From positions 62,001-126,000 of the forward strand of contig NZ_RBKU01000001.1 in assembly GCF_003633615.1 (NCBI RefSeq): DNA of 64,000 nucleotides, given 5' to 3'. The stretch comes from Mucilaginibacter gracilis. Its GTDB lineage: Bacteria; Bacteroidota; Bacteroidia; Sphingobacteriales; Sphingobacteriaceae. A program made the position numbers and the translations under genes. Positions 1 through 10,000 of this stretch are shown in pieces. Each line of letters opens with the position of its first letter. Positions within the stretch are counted from its first letter, which is position 1. A model generated the notes under the pieces. The model saw nothing but the letters and a program-made list of their open reading frames with translations, was not told where the DNA came from and made no database searches.

Positions 1-1
1 C

Positions 2-1681
2 GGCGGAGCGGATTTCGTGGCTTCCCGGAGAGATTATTTCAGGCCGACCACCGTCCCCTCTTCAGGGGTTTCCGTAGCCAACGGCTTTAACAATACCGCG
101 CAGAACATCAACCTGCTCTGGGAAAACACCGCCAATTATAAAACGACATTGGCCAAAGATCACAAATTGGAGCTGCTGGCAGGTTACAGCGCGCAATGGA
201 ACGACAACGAACAGAACAGCATTGTAGGCTCCGGGTATCCAAATGATGCCGTGACCACCGTGAACGCGGCGACCACCCGCATCGGTACCGAAAACATCGA
301 AAAATGGGCCCTGGCCTCCATATTGGCCCGGATCAATTACAGCTATAAAGACAAATATCTCCTCACCGCTAACTTCCGCCGCGATGGCTCTTCCCGCTTC
401 GGCGCCAATACTCAATATGGCTCATTCCCGTCCGCCTCTGTAGGCTGGCGCCTGAGCGAAGAAAGTTTCCTAAAAAGCATCAACTGGCTAAACGAGTTAA
501 AAATACGGGCCAGCTACGGACTGACCGGGAACAACAACATTGCCAATTACGGCTCTATCGGCTTGATTACTCAAGATAATTATGTACTGGGCACCGGTAC
601 CGGTACGCTGACCGGCGGCCTGGCGCCCAGCAGCATTTCCAACCCCGACCTCAAATGGGAAAAGAATGTGCAGACTGACCTGGGGCTGGAAGCCAGCATC
701 CTGCACGACCGACTGCAGATCACGGCTGATTATTACAGCCGGGTATCGTCAGACCTCCTACTCAACCTGCAGGTACCCAGCATACTGGGCTTTACTTCTG
801 CCCTGGTCAACATTGGCGAAGTACAGAATAAAGGGGTAGAGTTTACCGTCAATAGCCGTAACCTCGTAGGCGGGCTAAAATGGAACACCAATTTCAATAT
901 TTCTTTCAACCGCAACAAGGTACTGAACACCGGACCTTCTGCTACGCCGATCTTTACCGGCTCTTATGTGGCTAATATCAATGTCACCCAGGTGGGCAGC
1001 GCGATCGGCAGCTTTTACGGCTACCATGCCATCGGCGTATTTAATAACACGGCAGAGCTTAATACATACCCTCATTTTGCCAATACCCGAGCCGGTGACG
1101 TCAAATACGAGGACGTCAATCATGATGGCATCATCGACGCGCACGACATGACACTGATCGGTAATAACCAGCCCGACTTTACTTATGGCATAACGAATAC
1201 CTTCCAGTTCAGGAACTTCGACCTGAGCACCGTACTTCAAGGCGTGCAGGGCGATCAGATCGCCAATGCCTTCTCTTCGGTGATCGAAAACGGCTCCGGA
1301 GCAGGTATCAACCAAAAGAGGGGCGTGCTGAATGCCTGGCAATCGCCCGATAACCCCGGCGACGGCATCCATCCCCGTTTGAATTCAAGCGTTACCGGGA
1401 GCAACAATGTATTTTCCTCCCGCTTTGTCGAAGACGGATCCTATTTACGCCTGAGAACGGTCACCCTCGGTTATACCCTACCCGCTAAACTGGCAGAAAA
1501 ATTTAAGATCAAATCGGCAAGGTTTTACCTAACCGGCGAAAACTTGTTTACGCTGACAAAATACTCCGGGTTTAATCCCGAAGTAGGCTCCGCCGGGGAT
1601 AACGCCACCCAGCCAGGCGTCGATTACGGGGCTTACCCGATCAGCAGGGTTTATACCATTGGCGTGAACATTGGTTTTTAA
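2..1681 (+). CDS. SusC/RagA-family TonB-dependent outer-membrane transporter, C-terminal part (5' end outside window)
   Basis: The reading frame is open from base 2, so this is the 3' part of a larger gene; the first possible start (GTG at 17) lies inside the barrel and is not the real one. What remains is about 560 residues of beta-barrel, roughly half of a normal 1000-1100 residue SusC. It has the family motifs FRRDGSSRFG (about residue 125), a DVNHDGIID calcium-type loop (about residue 365), and a C-terminal strand ending in phenylalanine, as expected for BAM-dependent insertion. SusC forms the TonB-driven channel under the SusD lid encoded 48 bases downstream. The plug, STN and carboxypeptidase-like domains are not in the window, so the mode of regulation cannot be told. 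Confidence 0.93.
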   Translation, partial: GGADFVASRRDYFRPTTVPSSGVSVANGFNNTAQNINLLWENTANYKTTLAKDHKLELLAGYSAQWNDNEQNSIVGSGYPNDAVTTVNAATTRIGTENIEKWALASILARINYSYKDKYLLTANFRRDGSSRFGANTQYGSFPSASVGWRLSEESFLKSINWLNELKIRASYGLTGNNNIANYGSIGLITQDNYVLGTGTGTLTGGLAPSSISNPDLKWEKNVQTDLGLEASILHDRLQITADYYSRVSSDLLLNLQVPSILGFTSALVNIGEVQNKGVEFTVNSRNLVGGLKWNTNFNISFNRNKVLNTGPSATPIFTGSYVANINVTQVGSAIGSFYGYHAIGVFNNTAELNTYPHFANTRAGDVKYEDVNHDGIIDAHDMTLIGNNQPDFTYGITNTFQFRNFDLSTVLQGVQGDQIANAFSSVIENGSGAGINQKRGVLNAWQSPDNPGDGIHPRLNSSVTGSNNVFSSRFVEDGSYLRLRTVTLGYTLPAKLAEKFKIKSARFYLTGENLFTLTKYSGFNPEVGSAGDNATQPGVDYGAYPISRVYTIGVNIGF

Positions 1682-1729
1682 TAGCCCTTAAAAAAGAAAC
1701 GACCAAGAAACGAGAAAAAAGAAGAAAAA

Positions 1730-3214
1730 ATGAAAACAATCTTAAACATAAAAAACATTCAGGTCCTGGCATTCCTGCTGGGCATAGCCGGAACTATGCT
1801 TTCCTGTAAAAAAAGTTTTCTTGACCTTACGCCCATTTCCCAGATCGGCGCAACCAACTTTTATAAAACCCAAAGCGACCTCTTGAACGCAGTAAACGGC
1901 GCTTACGGCGCACTGCAACTGAACGGGCAGTATACGGAAGAATATTATTTCTTGGCCGATTACCCGGATGACGATATTGAGAGCTCCTTAAGTGCGGCCA
2001 ATAATGATTTCGACCAGTTCGAACGCTTCTATTCCAATTCTGCCAATATCTATATCGCACCAGCCTGGACAGATGGTTACAAAGGGATTCTGCGCTGCAA
2101 CAACATCATCACCCAGGCACCTAACGTGACCATGGACGCCAGCCTGAAGGGCCGTTATGTTGCCGAAGCCAAATACCTGCGGGCACTGATGTATTTTAAC
2201 CTCGTTCGCATATTCGGTGACGTACCCCTGGTCATCGCGCCATTGACAACAGTATCCGATGCTTACGAAGTAGGGCGCTCCCCCGTTGCCGATGTTTACG
2301 TGCAAATCGTAAAAGACCTCACCGATGCCGAAGCCGCCGTACCTTTAAGCTATACCGGGGCTGATATTGGCCGGGTGACCAAGGGGGCCGTCCAGACCTT
2401 GCTGGGGCAGGTTTACCTTACCCAAAAGAATTATACCGGCGCCGTAACCGAACTGGCGCAGGTAGTCAATTCCAACGTTTACAAACTACTGCCCGTTTAT
2501 TCGGACGTATTCAACCCTGCCAACGGGAACAATGCCGAGGTCATCTTTTCTGTAGGCTACAAAAAAGGCGGCATCGGCGAAGGCAGCCCATTCGTCAACG
2601 CCTTCCTGCCCACTGGCGGGATCCCCACTCTCGTGACCATCGGCACCACTGGCAACCGTATGAACGGCAGTAAGGATCTTTATTTTGCCTTTGAACCCGG
2701 CGATACCCGCCGCGCCATATCCATCGATACCTCTTTCATCGATGGCACCGGCAAGCTCGTCAAAACCGTTTTCACCCGTAAATACTTAGATACCCCGCCC
2801 ACCGACAAAGATGGCGACAACGACTGGTTCGTACACCGTTACTCGGATGCCCTATTGATGTACGCTGAGGCATTGAACGAAACCAACCAAACCCCAATCG
2901 CCCATACCTATTTGAACCTGGTTAGGAACCGCGCCGGACTTGCCTCCAAAACCGGCCTCGACCAGGCAGGCATGCGCCTCGCACTCGAACAGGAACGCCG
3001 CGTAGAACTCTGCTTCGAAGGCCATCGCTGGTTCGACCTCATTCGGACAGGCCGCGCCATCACCGTGATGAACGCCTATTTCAAAAAGTATAATATTTTA
3101 CTGGGCGGCGTCCTGGTCCAAATTGCCCCTTACCAGCTCATCCAGCCAGTACCACTATCCCAAATCCAGGCCAATCCAGCCAAAATGCCACAGAATCCTG
3201 GTTATGGCCAATAA
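1730..3214 (+). CDS. SusD/RagB-family nutrient-binding outer-membrane lipoprotein
   Basis: The product has 494 residues. A lipoprotein signal ends in LSC at Cys26, followed by KKSFLDL, typical of SusD proteins. The N-terminal SusD-like helical region and the C-terminal RagB/SusD motif QERRVEL..GHRWFDL (about residue 420-440) are both present, and the length is normal. SusD binds the oligomer at the cell surface and closes as a lid over SusC. It pairs with the truncated SusC immediately upstream and is the last gene of the unit, followed by two hairpins. No catabolic enzyme follows, so the substrate cannot be inferred. Bases in this pair are visibly GC-richer than in the SusCD genes at 7-12 kb. 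Confidence 0.95.
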   Translation: MKTILNIKNIQVLAFLLGIAGTMLSCKKSFLDLTPISQIGATNFYKTQSDLLNAVNGAYGALQLNGQYTEEYYFLADYPDDDIESSLSAANNDFDQFERFYSNSANIYIAPAWTDGYKGILRCNNIITQAPNVTMDASLKGRYVAEAKYLRALMYFNLVRIFGDVPLVIAPLTTVSDAYEVGRSPVADVYVQIVKDLTDAEAAVPLSYTGADIGRVTKGAVQTLLGQVYLTQKNYTGAVTELAQVVNSNVYKLLPVYSDVFNPANGNNAEVIFSVGYKKGGIGEGSPFVNAFLPTGGIPTLVTIGTTGNRMNGSKDLYFAFEPGDTRRAISIDTSFIDGTGKLVKTVFTRKYLDTPPTDKDGDNDWFVHRYSDALLMYAEALNETNQTPIAHTYLNLVRNRAGLASKTGLDQAGMRLALEQERRVELCFEGHRWFDLIRTGRAITVMNAYFKKYNILLGGVLVQIAPYQLIQPVPLSQIQANPAKMPQNPGYGQ

Positions 3215-3234
3215 GAAGTAATATTGTTTCCCTT

Positions 3235-3274
3235 ATCAACCCCGGTCCCTGAAAAGACCGAGGGTTGATATTTC
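3235..3274 (+). terminator. Hairpin terminator after susD
   Basis: ATCAACCCCGGTC at 3235-3247 pairs with GACCGAGGGTTGAT at 3256-3269 (one mismatch or bulge) around an 8-base loop, and is followed by TTTCG. It lies 20 bases after the susD stop. The T-run is short, so its strength is uncertain. Confidence 0.65.
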
Positions 3275-3355
3275 GCATTCCAGCCGTAGTTAGAAAGTCA
3301 TTATTTTTAATTCAGTGCTTACTATTTTTTCTATTGTTTTGGCCTCCCTGCCATA

Positions 3356-3390
3356 GGAACGGGTGCGAAAAACGCATCCGTTCCCTTTTA
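3356..3390 (+). terminator. Second hairpin terminator downstream of susD
   Basis: GGAACGGGTGCG (3356-3367) pairs with CGCATCCGTTCC (3373-3384), with one G-T pair, around an AAAAA loop and is followed by CTTTTA. The rest of the 394-base gap 3215-3608 contains AT-rich sequence and the promoter/operator described next, but no gene. Confidence 0.65.
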
Positions 3391-3554
3391 AAAAAGCGTG
3401 CTGGCTTAGGGCGGCCGCATTTGTTGTGTTGATCATAATCTGATAATGATTGGTTACTTCAGTAATTATCTCTGTCGAAACTTCTTTATATATCTAAGCG
3501 CATTGTGTATACGCTATCGTGCTAAAATCAAAATAAAATAATTTTTTAAATAAA

Positions 3555-3586
3555 TTTGCGTAACCCACAAGTTACTTATATATTTG
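3555..3586 (+). promoter_or_regulatory. Bacteroidota-type promoter (TTTG-N20-TAnnTTTG)
   Basis: TTTG at 3555-3558 and TATATTTG at 3579-3586 are separated by exactly 20 bases. This matches the Bacteroidota housekeeping-sigma consensus (TTTG at -33, TAnnTTTG at -7). Transcription should start near 3593, which leaves a leader of only about 15 bases before the ATG at 3609. Confidence 0.7.
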
Positions 3587-3605
3587 GGTAACTTAAAAGT
3601 TACCC
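3586..3605 (+). promoter_or_regulatory. Perfect palindromic operator, probable ArsR-family site
   Basis: GGGTAACTT at 3586-3594 and AAGTTACCC at 3597-3605 form a perfect 9-base inverted repeat with a 2-base centre. It overlaps the last base of the -7 box and the expected transcription start, and ends four bases before the ATG. An extra AAGTTAC half-site lies at 3569-3575 and a GTAAC at 3560-3564. The obvious candidate binder is the ArsR-type protein encoded second in the operon, which would give negative autoregulation. Confidence 0.7.
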
Positions 3606-3608
3606 ATT

Positions 3609-4061
3609 ATGGCAAAAATTATTAAACACCAGTATTTTTTCGCTCATCCCATTGAAACCGTTTGGGAGTACCTAACCAATTCGGAACTCATGGGGCAATG
3701 GCTCATGAAAAATAATTTCGAGCCTGTTTTAGGACATGAATTTCAATTCCGGACCGGCGGGAAGGCTAACCTGAACTTTGACGGCATCTTCTACTGCAAG
3801 GTGCTGGACATTGAACCTTTAAAAACCCTGAGTTATTCATGGAACTGCGGCCCCGGCGAAGGCCAGATCACGCTGAAATCCGTGGTGACATGGCAACTGG
3901 AATCCAAAGACAACGGCACCGAAGTGACGCTGGATCACCGCGGATTCGACAAGGCAGAAAACCTGGACATGTATCACGGCCTGATGCACGGCTGGTTGGA
4001 AAAATTCACAAACATCGACAAACTTTTACAAGCAGGAGCTCATGGCCATACCAACTCTTGA
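3609..4061 (+). CDS. SRPBCC (AHSA1/START-like) domain protein
   Basis: The product has 150 residues and covers one SRPBCC helix-grip domain. The N-terminus has the family pattern (HPIETVWEYLTN, then GQW), the middle has LSYSWNCGPGEG, and the C-terminal helix has HGLMHGWLEKF. There is no signal peptide, so it is cytoplasmic. These proteins bind hydrophobic ligands in a central cavity and often accompany ArsR-type regulators. The ligand is unknown. The stop lies 20 bases inside the next gene, so the two are probably translationally coupled. The ATG at 3609 was chosen because it follows the operator directly and starts the domain. Confidence 0.9.
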   Translation: MAKIIKHQYFFAHPIETVWEYLTNSELMGQWLMKNNFEPVLGHEFQFRTGGKANLNFDGIFYCKVLDIEPLKTLSYSWNCGPGEGQITLKSVVTWQLESKDNGTEVTLDHRGFDKAENLDMYHGLMHGWLEKFTNIDKLLQAGAHGHTNS

Positions 4062-4365
4062 TACCTTCCAGGTGATCGGGGACCCGAGCCGGCGGAAGAT
4101 GCTTTTGCTGCTCTCCGAAGATAGTTTGACCATTAACAGCCTGGCAGATAATTTCGATATGAGCCGCCCCGCTGTTTCCAAACACGTTAAGATATTGGAA
4201 ACCGCCGGGTTTATCTCTATACAAGATATGGGCAGAGAACGGTATTGTACGCTGAAGAAGGATGGTTTTGAAGAACTGCAGGCCTGGCTAAACTACTTCG
4301 ATCAATTCTGGACGTCGAAACTGAAGAAGTTAGAAACCTTATTAAATAACAAATTACCCAACTAA
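4042..4365 (+). CDS. ArsR-family winged-helix transcriptional repressor
   Basis: The product has 107 residues. It starts with [15 protein letters not shown], the classical ArsR opening, followed by a helix-turn-helix at about residues 30-55 ([20 protein letters not shown]) and a wing ending RERYCTL. No metal-binding Cys cluster is present in the recognition helix, which argues against a metal sensor and for the SRPBCC-associated subgroup. It overlaps the upstream SRPBCC gene by 20 bases and is followed after 11 bases by a second SRPBCC gene. In most genomes the repressor is first in such operons; here it is second. The palindrome at 3586-3605 is its likely operator (inference). Confidence 0.92.
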   Translation: MAIPTLDTFQVIGDPSRRKMLLLLSEDSLTINSLADNFDMSRPAVSKHVKILETAGFISIQDMGRERYCTLKKDGFEELQAWLNYFDQFWTSKLKKLETLLNNKLPN

Positions 4366-4376
4366 AATCGAAAATC

Positions 4377-4853
4377 ATGAGTCAACAAGATTTTACCACC
4401 ACACTTACCGTGGACCAAAGCCCCGAAGAAGTGTTTAATGCGATCAATAACATCCGTGCCTGGTGGTCGGAGGATTTTAAAGGTCATTCAGAAAAATTGA
4501 ACGATGAATTTGAAGTCCGTTTCGCAGATATGCACTATTCCAAACAAAAATTAACGGACGTACATCCTAACAAAAAGATTGTTTGGCTGGTTACGGAAAG
4601 TTATTTGAGTTTTCTTGACGATAAAACCGAATGGACCAACACTCAAATTCACTTCGAGATCTCTAAAAATAATGGCCAAACGCAACTGCACTTCACCCAT
4701 ATAGGTTTGGTTCCCGAAAGTGAGTGTTATCAGGACTGCTTTAAAGGATGGAACTATTTTTTGCAGCATAGTTTATTAAAGTTGATCACCACGGGTAAAG
4801 GGCAGCCGCACCTGAAAGACGATCTTCTGGTAAAAACCGATGCACCCGAATAA
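4377..4853 (+). CDS. SRPBCC (AHSA1-like) domain protein, second copy
   Basis: The product has 158 residues with an AHSA1/SRPBCC pattern: [22 protein letters not shown] at the N-terminus, [21 protein letters not shown] in the middle, and a [20 protein letters not shown]-terminal helix. It has no signal peptide. It differs clearly from the first SRPBCC protein, so it is not a recent duplicate. It is the last gene of the three-gene operon, 11 bases after the ArsR gene and 43 bases before a strong terminator. Its function and ligand cannot be told from sequence. Confidence 0.88.
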   Translation: MSQQDFTTTLTVDQSPEEVFNAINNIRAWWSEDFKGHSEKLNDEFEVRFADMHYSKQKLTDVHPNKKIVWLVTESYLSFLDDKTEWTNTQIHFEISKNNGQTQLHFTHIGLVPESECYQDCFKGWNYFLQHSLLKLITTGKGQPHLKDDLLVKTDAPE

Positions 4854-4896
4854 GGACTAAGGAAAAGGATTGTTATAAACCCGGGGAGGCATAACA

Positions 4897-4929
4897 AAAA
4901 TGGAGGTCGCAAATTGCGACCTCCATTTT
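4897..4929 (+). terminator. Strong terminator after the SRPBCC/ArsR operon
   Basis: AAAATGGAGGTCGCAA at 4897-4912 and its exact complement at 4914-4929 form a 16-base perfect inverted repeat that ends in TTTT and is followed by AATTT. Because the arms end in A and T runs it could act in both directions. The 364-base gap 4854-5217 holds only this hairpin and an AT-rich leader. Confidence 0.8.
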
Positions 4930-5203
4930 AATTTAGAAAATAGTTATTTCCGCCGTAGCAATAAACTCACATCGCTACTAATGTGATACTTTCTTGTGCC
5001 GTTTCAATTCCCAATAAAAAACATACATATCATCTCATAATTATCGGGTTATTCTCCAAATTATCTGTCGAAATTTTCATTTTCAATAACACTGTTCAAT
5101 TCACTTTTGACATTCAGATGTGAGCTCTGATACTGTATAACTGCGCAAAATTTATTAGATTGGGCTGTTATTTAAATATAATGGCAGAATAAATTAAATC
5201 TAC

Positions 5204-5211
5204 TAAATTTG
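5204..5211 (+). promoter_or_regulatory. Possible -7 element before the sigma-factor gene
   Basis: TAAATTTG fits TAnnTTTG but lies only six bases before the ATG, and no TTTG is found about 20 bases upstream. It would give an essentially leaderless message. It is weak and may be chance in an AT-rich stretch. Confidence 0.25.
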
Positions 5212-5217
5212 TAGACT

Positions 5218-5799
5218 ATGCAGATTAGTCAGGATAGGGAATACGAATTAATCAGGAAACTCAAAGAGCAGGATGAAAATGCTTTTTCACAGTTGTACAG
5301 CTTGTACGTGAAAAGGATATACGCCTATGCCTTAAATATTCTGAAATCACCCATCCTTGCCGAAGATGTTGTTCAGGATACGTTTGTGAAGTTATGGGAA
5401 TCGGCAGCGTTTTTACAAACCGACAGGTCTTTACTTCCCTTTCTTTTTACCATTGCCAAAAACACCTCATTAAACATGATCCGTCGCGGTTCGCGCGAAA
5501 CCTGGATCACCGATGAGATAGCTATGCACAGTATTGATCTGGCAGAAGATGCACATCAATACACGCAGCGTAAACAAACATCAGGTTTTATTAGCGATGC
5601 CATTGAGCAGTTACCCCCACAACGCAAACTGATATATGATCTATGCCGCAATAATGGTTATTCGTACAAGCAGGCTGCCGAAAAATTAGGTATCAGCGAC
5701 AGCACCGTAAACAGCCAAATGGTAAAGGCAATTAAGTTTATTAAGGCCTACATGGTACGCAATGGCGCTCTGCTACTGCTATTGTTAATGAAAAAATAA
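5218..5799 (+). CDS. ECF RNA polymerase sigma factor, FecI-like (Bacteroidota SusCD-associated group)
   Basis: The product has 193 residues. Region 2 covers about residues 22-90 (QLYSLYVKRIYAYAL, AEDVVQDTFVKLWE), and region 4 about 125-175 (LPPQRKLIYDLCR, YSYKQAAEKLGISDSTVNSQM). The hydrophobic C-terminal tail LLLLLMKK is common in this group. It should direct RNA polymerase to the SusC operon at 7023 once released by the FecR-type protein encoded 66 bases downstream. The order sigma, FecR, STN-SusC, SusD is the standard cell-surface signalling arrangement for polysaccharide uptake. Confidence 0.95.
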   Translation: MQISQDREYELIRKLKEQDENAFSQLYSLYVKRIYAYALNILKSPILAEDVVQDTFVKLWESAAFLQTDRSLLPFLFTIAKNTSLNMIRRGSRETWITDEIAMHSIDLAEDAHQYTQRKQTSGFISDAIEQLPPQRKLIYDLCRNNGYSYKQAAEKLGISDSTVNSQMVKAIKFIKAYMVRNGALLLLLLMKK

Positions 5800-5865
5800 A
5801 TTTATTTTAATGTAGAGTAAATGTTCTTGCCTTGTTAAGTGTAATACATAAAACAAGAAAGAATT

Positions 5866-6864
5866 TTGGAAGCATCCATTAAACAACTTTTCGTAAACTT
5901 CATATCCAATCAATGCACTAACGACGAAAAAGTGCAGGTTTTGGCCTACATCAATGCCGGGGGATATGAGGATGAGTGGGAAGCCGCCATTAAAGAAACC
6001 GGGCATTTAAATCAAAATCAATCAACTACAAAACACACTTTTGATGAGGCAACGTTATATAAAAAAATAAAGTTCCAGGCTGGCATCGTAAAAAAAACCA
6101 ACAAACCATTAAAATGGATGGCTGTTGCCGCTACATCACTACTCATTTGTGCCATCGGTTTTTATCTGTTAAAGCCGGCAGTAAAAAGTACCCCACCCCT
6201 ATTAGTTAAAACCAGCGCTGCAAAACCATTGCAACAAAGCAGCCGCAAATGGATCAAACTGCCCGACGGAACATCCGTTCAGCTCAATAATAACAGCCAC
6301 CTGGATTACCCCGATAGTTTTACCGGCAAAGCCAACCGCGAGGTTACCCTTACCGGCGAAGCCTATTTTGATGTGAAGCACATTGCCGCTCATCCCTTCA
6401 TTATCCACACCGGAAAAATACGGACTACGGTTTTGGGTACGGCCTTCAATATATCTGCCTATAAAGCCAATGCTAAAGTAACCGTTACGGTAACCCGCGG
6501 CAGGGTTATGGTGCAGGATGCTAATAAAACACTGGCCATTTTAAAACCCAACCAGCAATTGCTATGGACACCCGATTTAAAAGCGCCAAGCAAACAACAA
6601 ATAGACGCCAGTACGGTAACTGTATGGAAGGCGAACGACCTCATAATGGATGATATTACCCTTGCCGAAGCTGCCGATATGGTATCTAAACGCTACGGTG
6701 TAAAAGTATTATTCAAAAACGATAAGGTTAAAACATGCAGGTTCACGGCCGCGTTTCTAAACCGGAACGAGATAGGCCAGGTGCTAAGCGTATTAAGTGA
6801 TATTACCGGCGCCAAACTGGAACTTAAAAATGGCATAATAGCTATTGACGGGCCAGGCTGCTGA
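5866..6864 (+). CDS. FecR-family anti-sigma factor
   Basis: The product has 332 residues. A cytoplasmic N-terminal sigma-binding part precedes one membrane span at about residues 84-103. The periplasmic FecR domain follows (about 130-220, with LPDGTSVQLNNNSHLDYP and LTGEAYFDV), then a C-terminal DUF4974-like domain (about 265-330, LAEAADMVSKRYGV). The start is a TTG at 5866: the frame is closed by TAA at 5842 and no ATG or GTG lies between, and a purine-rich AAGAAAG precedes it. It should receive the signal from the STN domain of the SusC at 7023 and release the sigma factor encoded upstream. Confidence 0.93.
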   Translation: MEASIKQLFVNFISNQCTNDEKVQVLAYINAGGYEDEWEAAIKETGHLNQNQSTTKHTFDEATLYKKIKFQAGIVKKTNKPLKWMAVAATSLLICAIGFYLLKPAVKSTPPLLVKTSAAKPLQQSSRKWIKLPDGTSVQLNNNSHLDYPDSFTGKANREVTLTGEAYFDVKHIAAHPFIIHTGKIRTTVLGTAFNISAYKANAKVTVTVTRGRVMVQDANKTLAILKPNQQLLWTPDLKAPSKQQIDASTVTVWKANDLIMDDITLAEAADMVSKRYGVKVLFKNDKVKTCRFTAAFLNRNEIGQVLSVLSDITGAKLELKNGIIAIDGPGC

Positions 6865-7022
6865 CAGACAAAACACACATTAATTAACAATCAAACCCCC
6901 GAAAACTATGATCAAATGAAAACCCCGCTATCACAAATGACATAAAAAAAGTAAACCCCGGCGGCAACCAGGGCTTACTAAACGGTCTTAAATTATTTCT
7001 CGAACAACGTAAAACCAATGCA

Positions 7023-10000
7023 ATGTATTACAATTCTACGCTTTTTGCAAGTAGGCTATGGCCTGCTTATTATCCATTTTTTTTAAAAAGAACAAGTTTT
7101 TTTATGAAGGTGAATGCGATCATAGTGATAATCTTACTGTTTGCAGTGAGCAGCATCAATGCCTCAACAGTTACGGCGCAAACATTATCAGAGGTTAAAG
7201 TTTCCTTTGGTTTGTCGCAGGCTAATCTGCAAACCGCTTTAACAAAAATTGAGAGCCAAACCGATTTTAGGTTTGCCTTTCGTAAAAACGAGATCGGCTC
7301 GGTAAAAGCGATCAGCCTTAGTGCGCAAACACGCAGCGTACAGCAGGTGCTTGATGAGTTGCTGAAAGGTACGGGGCTTACGTACAAGCAAACCAATAAC
7401 AGCATCATCATATTTAAATATGAAGCGCCGAAAGTTGAAAAACAGATAGCTACTGAGCAGATCAGGGGAACAGTAAAAGATGAGGAAGGTGAACCCTTAC
7501 CGGGAGTTTCTATCAAGGTAAAAGGAAAACCAAGCGGCGCGATCAGCGATTTGAATGGTGTGTTTACCGTTCAAGCATCACAAAATGATGTACTTGTATT
7601 TAGTTATATAGGTTATGCAACTATCGAAAAAACAGTAAGCGGCACACAGGCTATAAATGTTACCATGAAGACTACCGTAGGTACACTTGATGCCGTGGTT
7701 GTAATTGGTTACGGTACCACTACTAAAAGAAATAACACCGGTTCGGTAACCTCTATCACCGCTAAGGATATTGGATCACAACCCGTTACCGACCCGTTGG
7801 CAGCATTGCAGGGCCGGGTAGCCGGTTTAGATATTTCGGCGGTTACAGGTTATCCGGGCTCAGGGTATAATGTTCACCTGCGTGGAGAAAACTTCATTAA
7901 CGGGGGTAACGATCCTCTGTATATTGTTGATGGCGTACCTTTTATATCTACAGGCCTGAGCCAATTTGATGGCGCCAATGGCAGCCAAAGCCCTTTAAGC
8001 AGCATTAACCCAACAGATATTGAACGGATTGATATATTAAAGGATGCCGATGCTACAGCTATTTATGGTTCACGTGGTGCTAATGGTGTTATTTTGATCA
8101 CCACCAAACAAGGTAAGGCAGGTAAGCCCGAGTTTAACTTTAATGTATATAGTGGTATATCAAAAGTGAACCATATGGTTGATATGTTGAACATTACAGA
8201 TTATTTGGCTTTGCGCAGAGAGGCCTTTGCCAACGACCATGTAACGCCAACTATTGATAAAGCTCCAGATTTATTGAGCTGGGATCCAAATCTGAATCAA
8301 AACTGGCAAAAAATGCTGGTCGGTAAATCAGCAGGCTTAACAGAGGCTTCCGGTTCTTTAAGGGGTGGTACCGAGCAAACTAATTTTCTGATCAGCGGAA
8401 CCGTACGGGATGAGAAAATTGTACTTCCCGGCGATCTGGGGTATAAAAGGGCCGCGTTAAATTTATCGCTCAATCACCAATCTGTTGATAATAAGTTTAA
8501 AATAAACGCTTCCATCAAATACACATCCGACCAAAATAACACCATCGCTACCGATATAACGCAGTATTACAACCTGCCACCAAATTATCCTATTTACGAT
8601 GCTGCCGGCGCTTACTATTGGTATGGGAATCAACAAAATCCGTTGGCTTTTTTGGCACGGAGCAGTGATTCGCAAACGCATACTTTGTTTGGCAACACGT
8701 CAATCAGCTACATGATCTTGCCGGGTTTAAACATCAAAACTACAGGCGGCTTTACACAAATGGGTATGAAACAAACCCAGACCTATCCGCAAGCCAGTTA
8801 CAACCCGGCCACCTACTCGGGCAGCCAGGCTTATTATGGCAATAGTGATATGAGCTCATACATTATTGAGCCCCAGATTGATTATACACGTAAAATCAGC
8901 AAAGGTACCTTTAACGCCTTATTAGGTGGTACCTGGCAACAAAGTATAACCAATGGCCAGTCTGTTATTGGCAGCGGTTATGCCAGCGATGAGCTGCTTG
9001 GAGCTGTAGATGCAGCAGCATCGGTATCAGCTAAAACCTTTAATTATGGTAAATACAGGTATACTTCAATATTTGGCAGGGTAACCTATAACTGGGACGA
9101 AAAATATATCGTTAACGGAACTTTCCGCAGAGATGGTTCTTCCAGGTTTGGTCCTAACAGGCGCTATGGTAATTTTGGCGCTGTAGGTGCGGCATGGTTA
9201 TTCAGCAACGAATCTCTCATCAAAGATAAGATCAGCTTTTTAAGCTTTGGTAAATTACGCGGAAGCTTTGGTATTGTAGGCAACGACCAGATTGGGGATT
9301 ACGGATATTTGGATAGCTGGGGATCAGCAAGTTTCCCTTACGGCGGATCGTCAAGTTTATACCCAATACGTTTCCCTAACCCCGACTTTGGCTGGGAAGA
9401 AAACAAAAAAATTGAAGGTGGTATAGATTTGGGTTTCCTGAGCGATAGGATATTGCTTACTGTAAACTATTACCGAAATAGATCAAACAACCAAGTGGTG
9501 AACGAGGTTCTATCACCTCAATCCGGCTTTACAGGGTTTACCGGTAACCTGCCTGCCTTAGTGCAAAATACAGGCTGGGAATTTGAATTGAATACGGTTA
9601 ACATTCAAAAAAAGAATTTCAACTGGAATACATCATTCAACATAACTTTCGCCCGTACCGAGCTATTGGAATTTCCTGATTTTACAAAATCAGCATATGC
9701 CGATACCTATGTAATTGGCCAGCCTTTGAATATTGTAAGAGGTTATGATTTTACCAGAGTTAATCCACAAACCGGCGTGCCTGAATTTAGGGATCTTAAT
9801 AATAGCGGAGGAATTGATGATCCTGACCTGGTTACACTGGGCAGCACCACTCCCGATTTTTATGGAGGTATCCAAAACAGCTTCAATTACAAAAGCTTTA
9901 GCTTTAATTTCTTCTTCCAGTTTGTAAAACAAAACGGACCAGGGCTTAACTATGGCTACCTGTCATACCCTAACGGGATATTGCAAAACTCGGAGGTTAG

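Noticed and set aside
875..1372. Minus-strand open frame of 165 residues inside susC
   Set aside because: It is the complement of a well-supported SusC barrel frame with no start context or homology.
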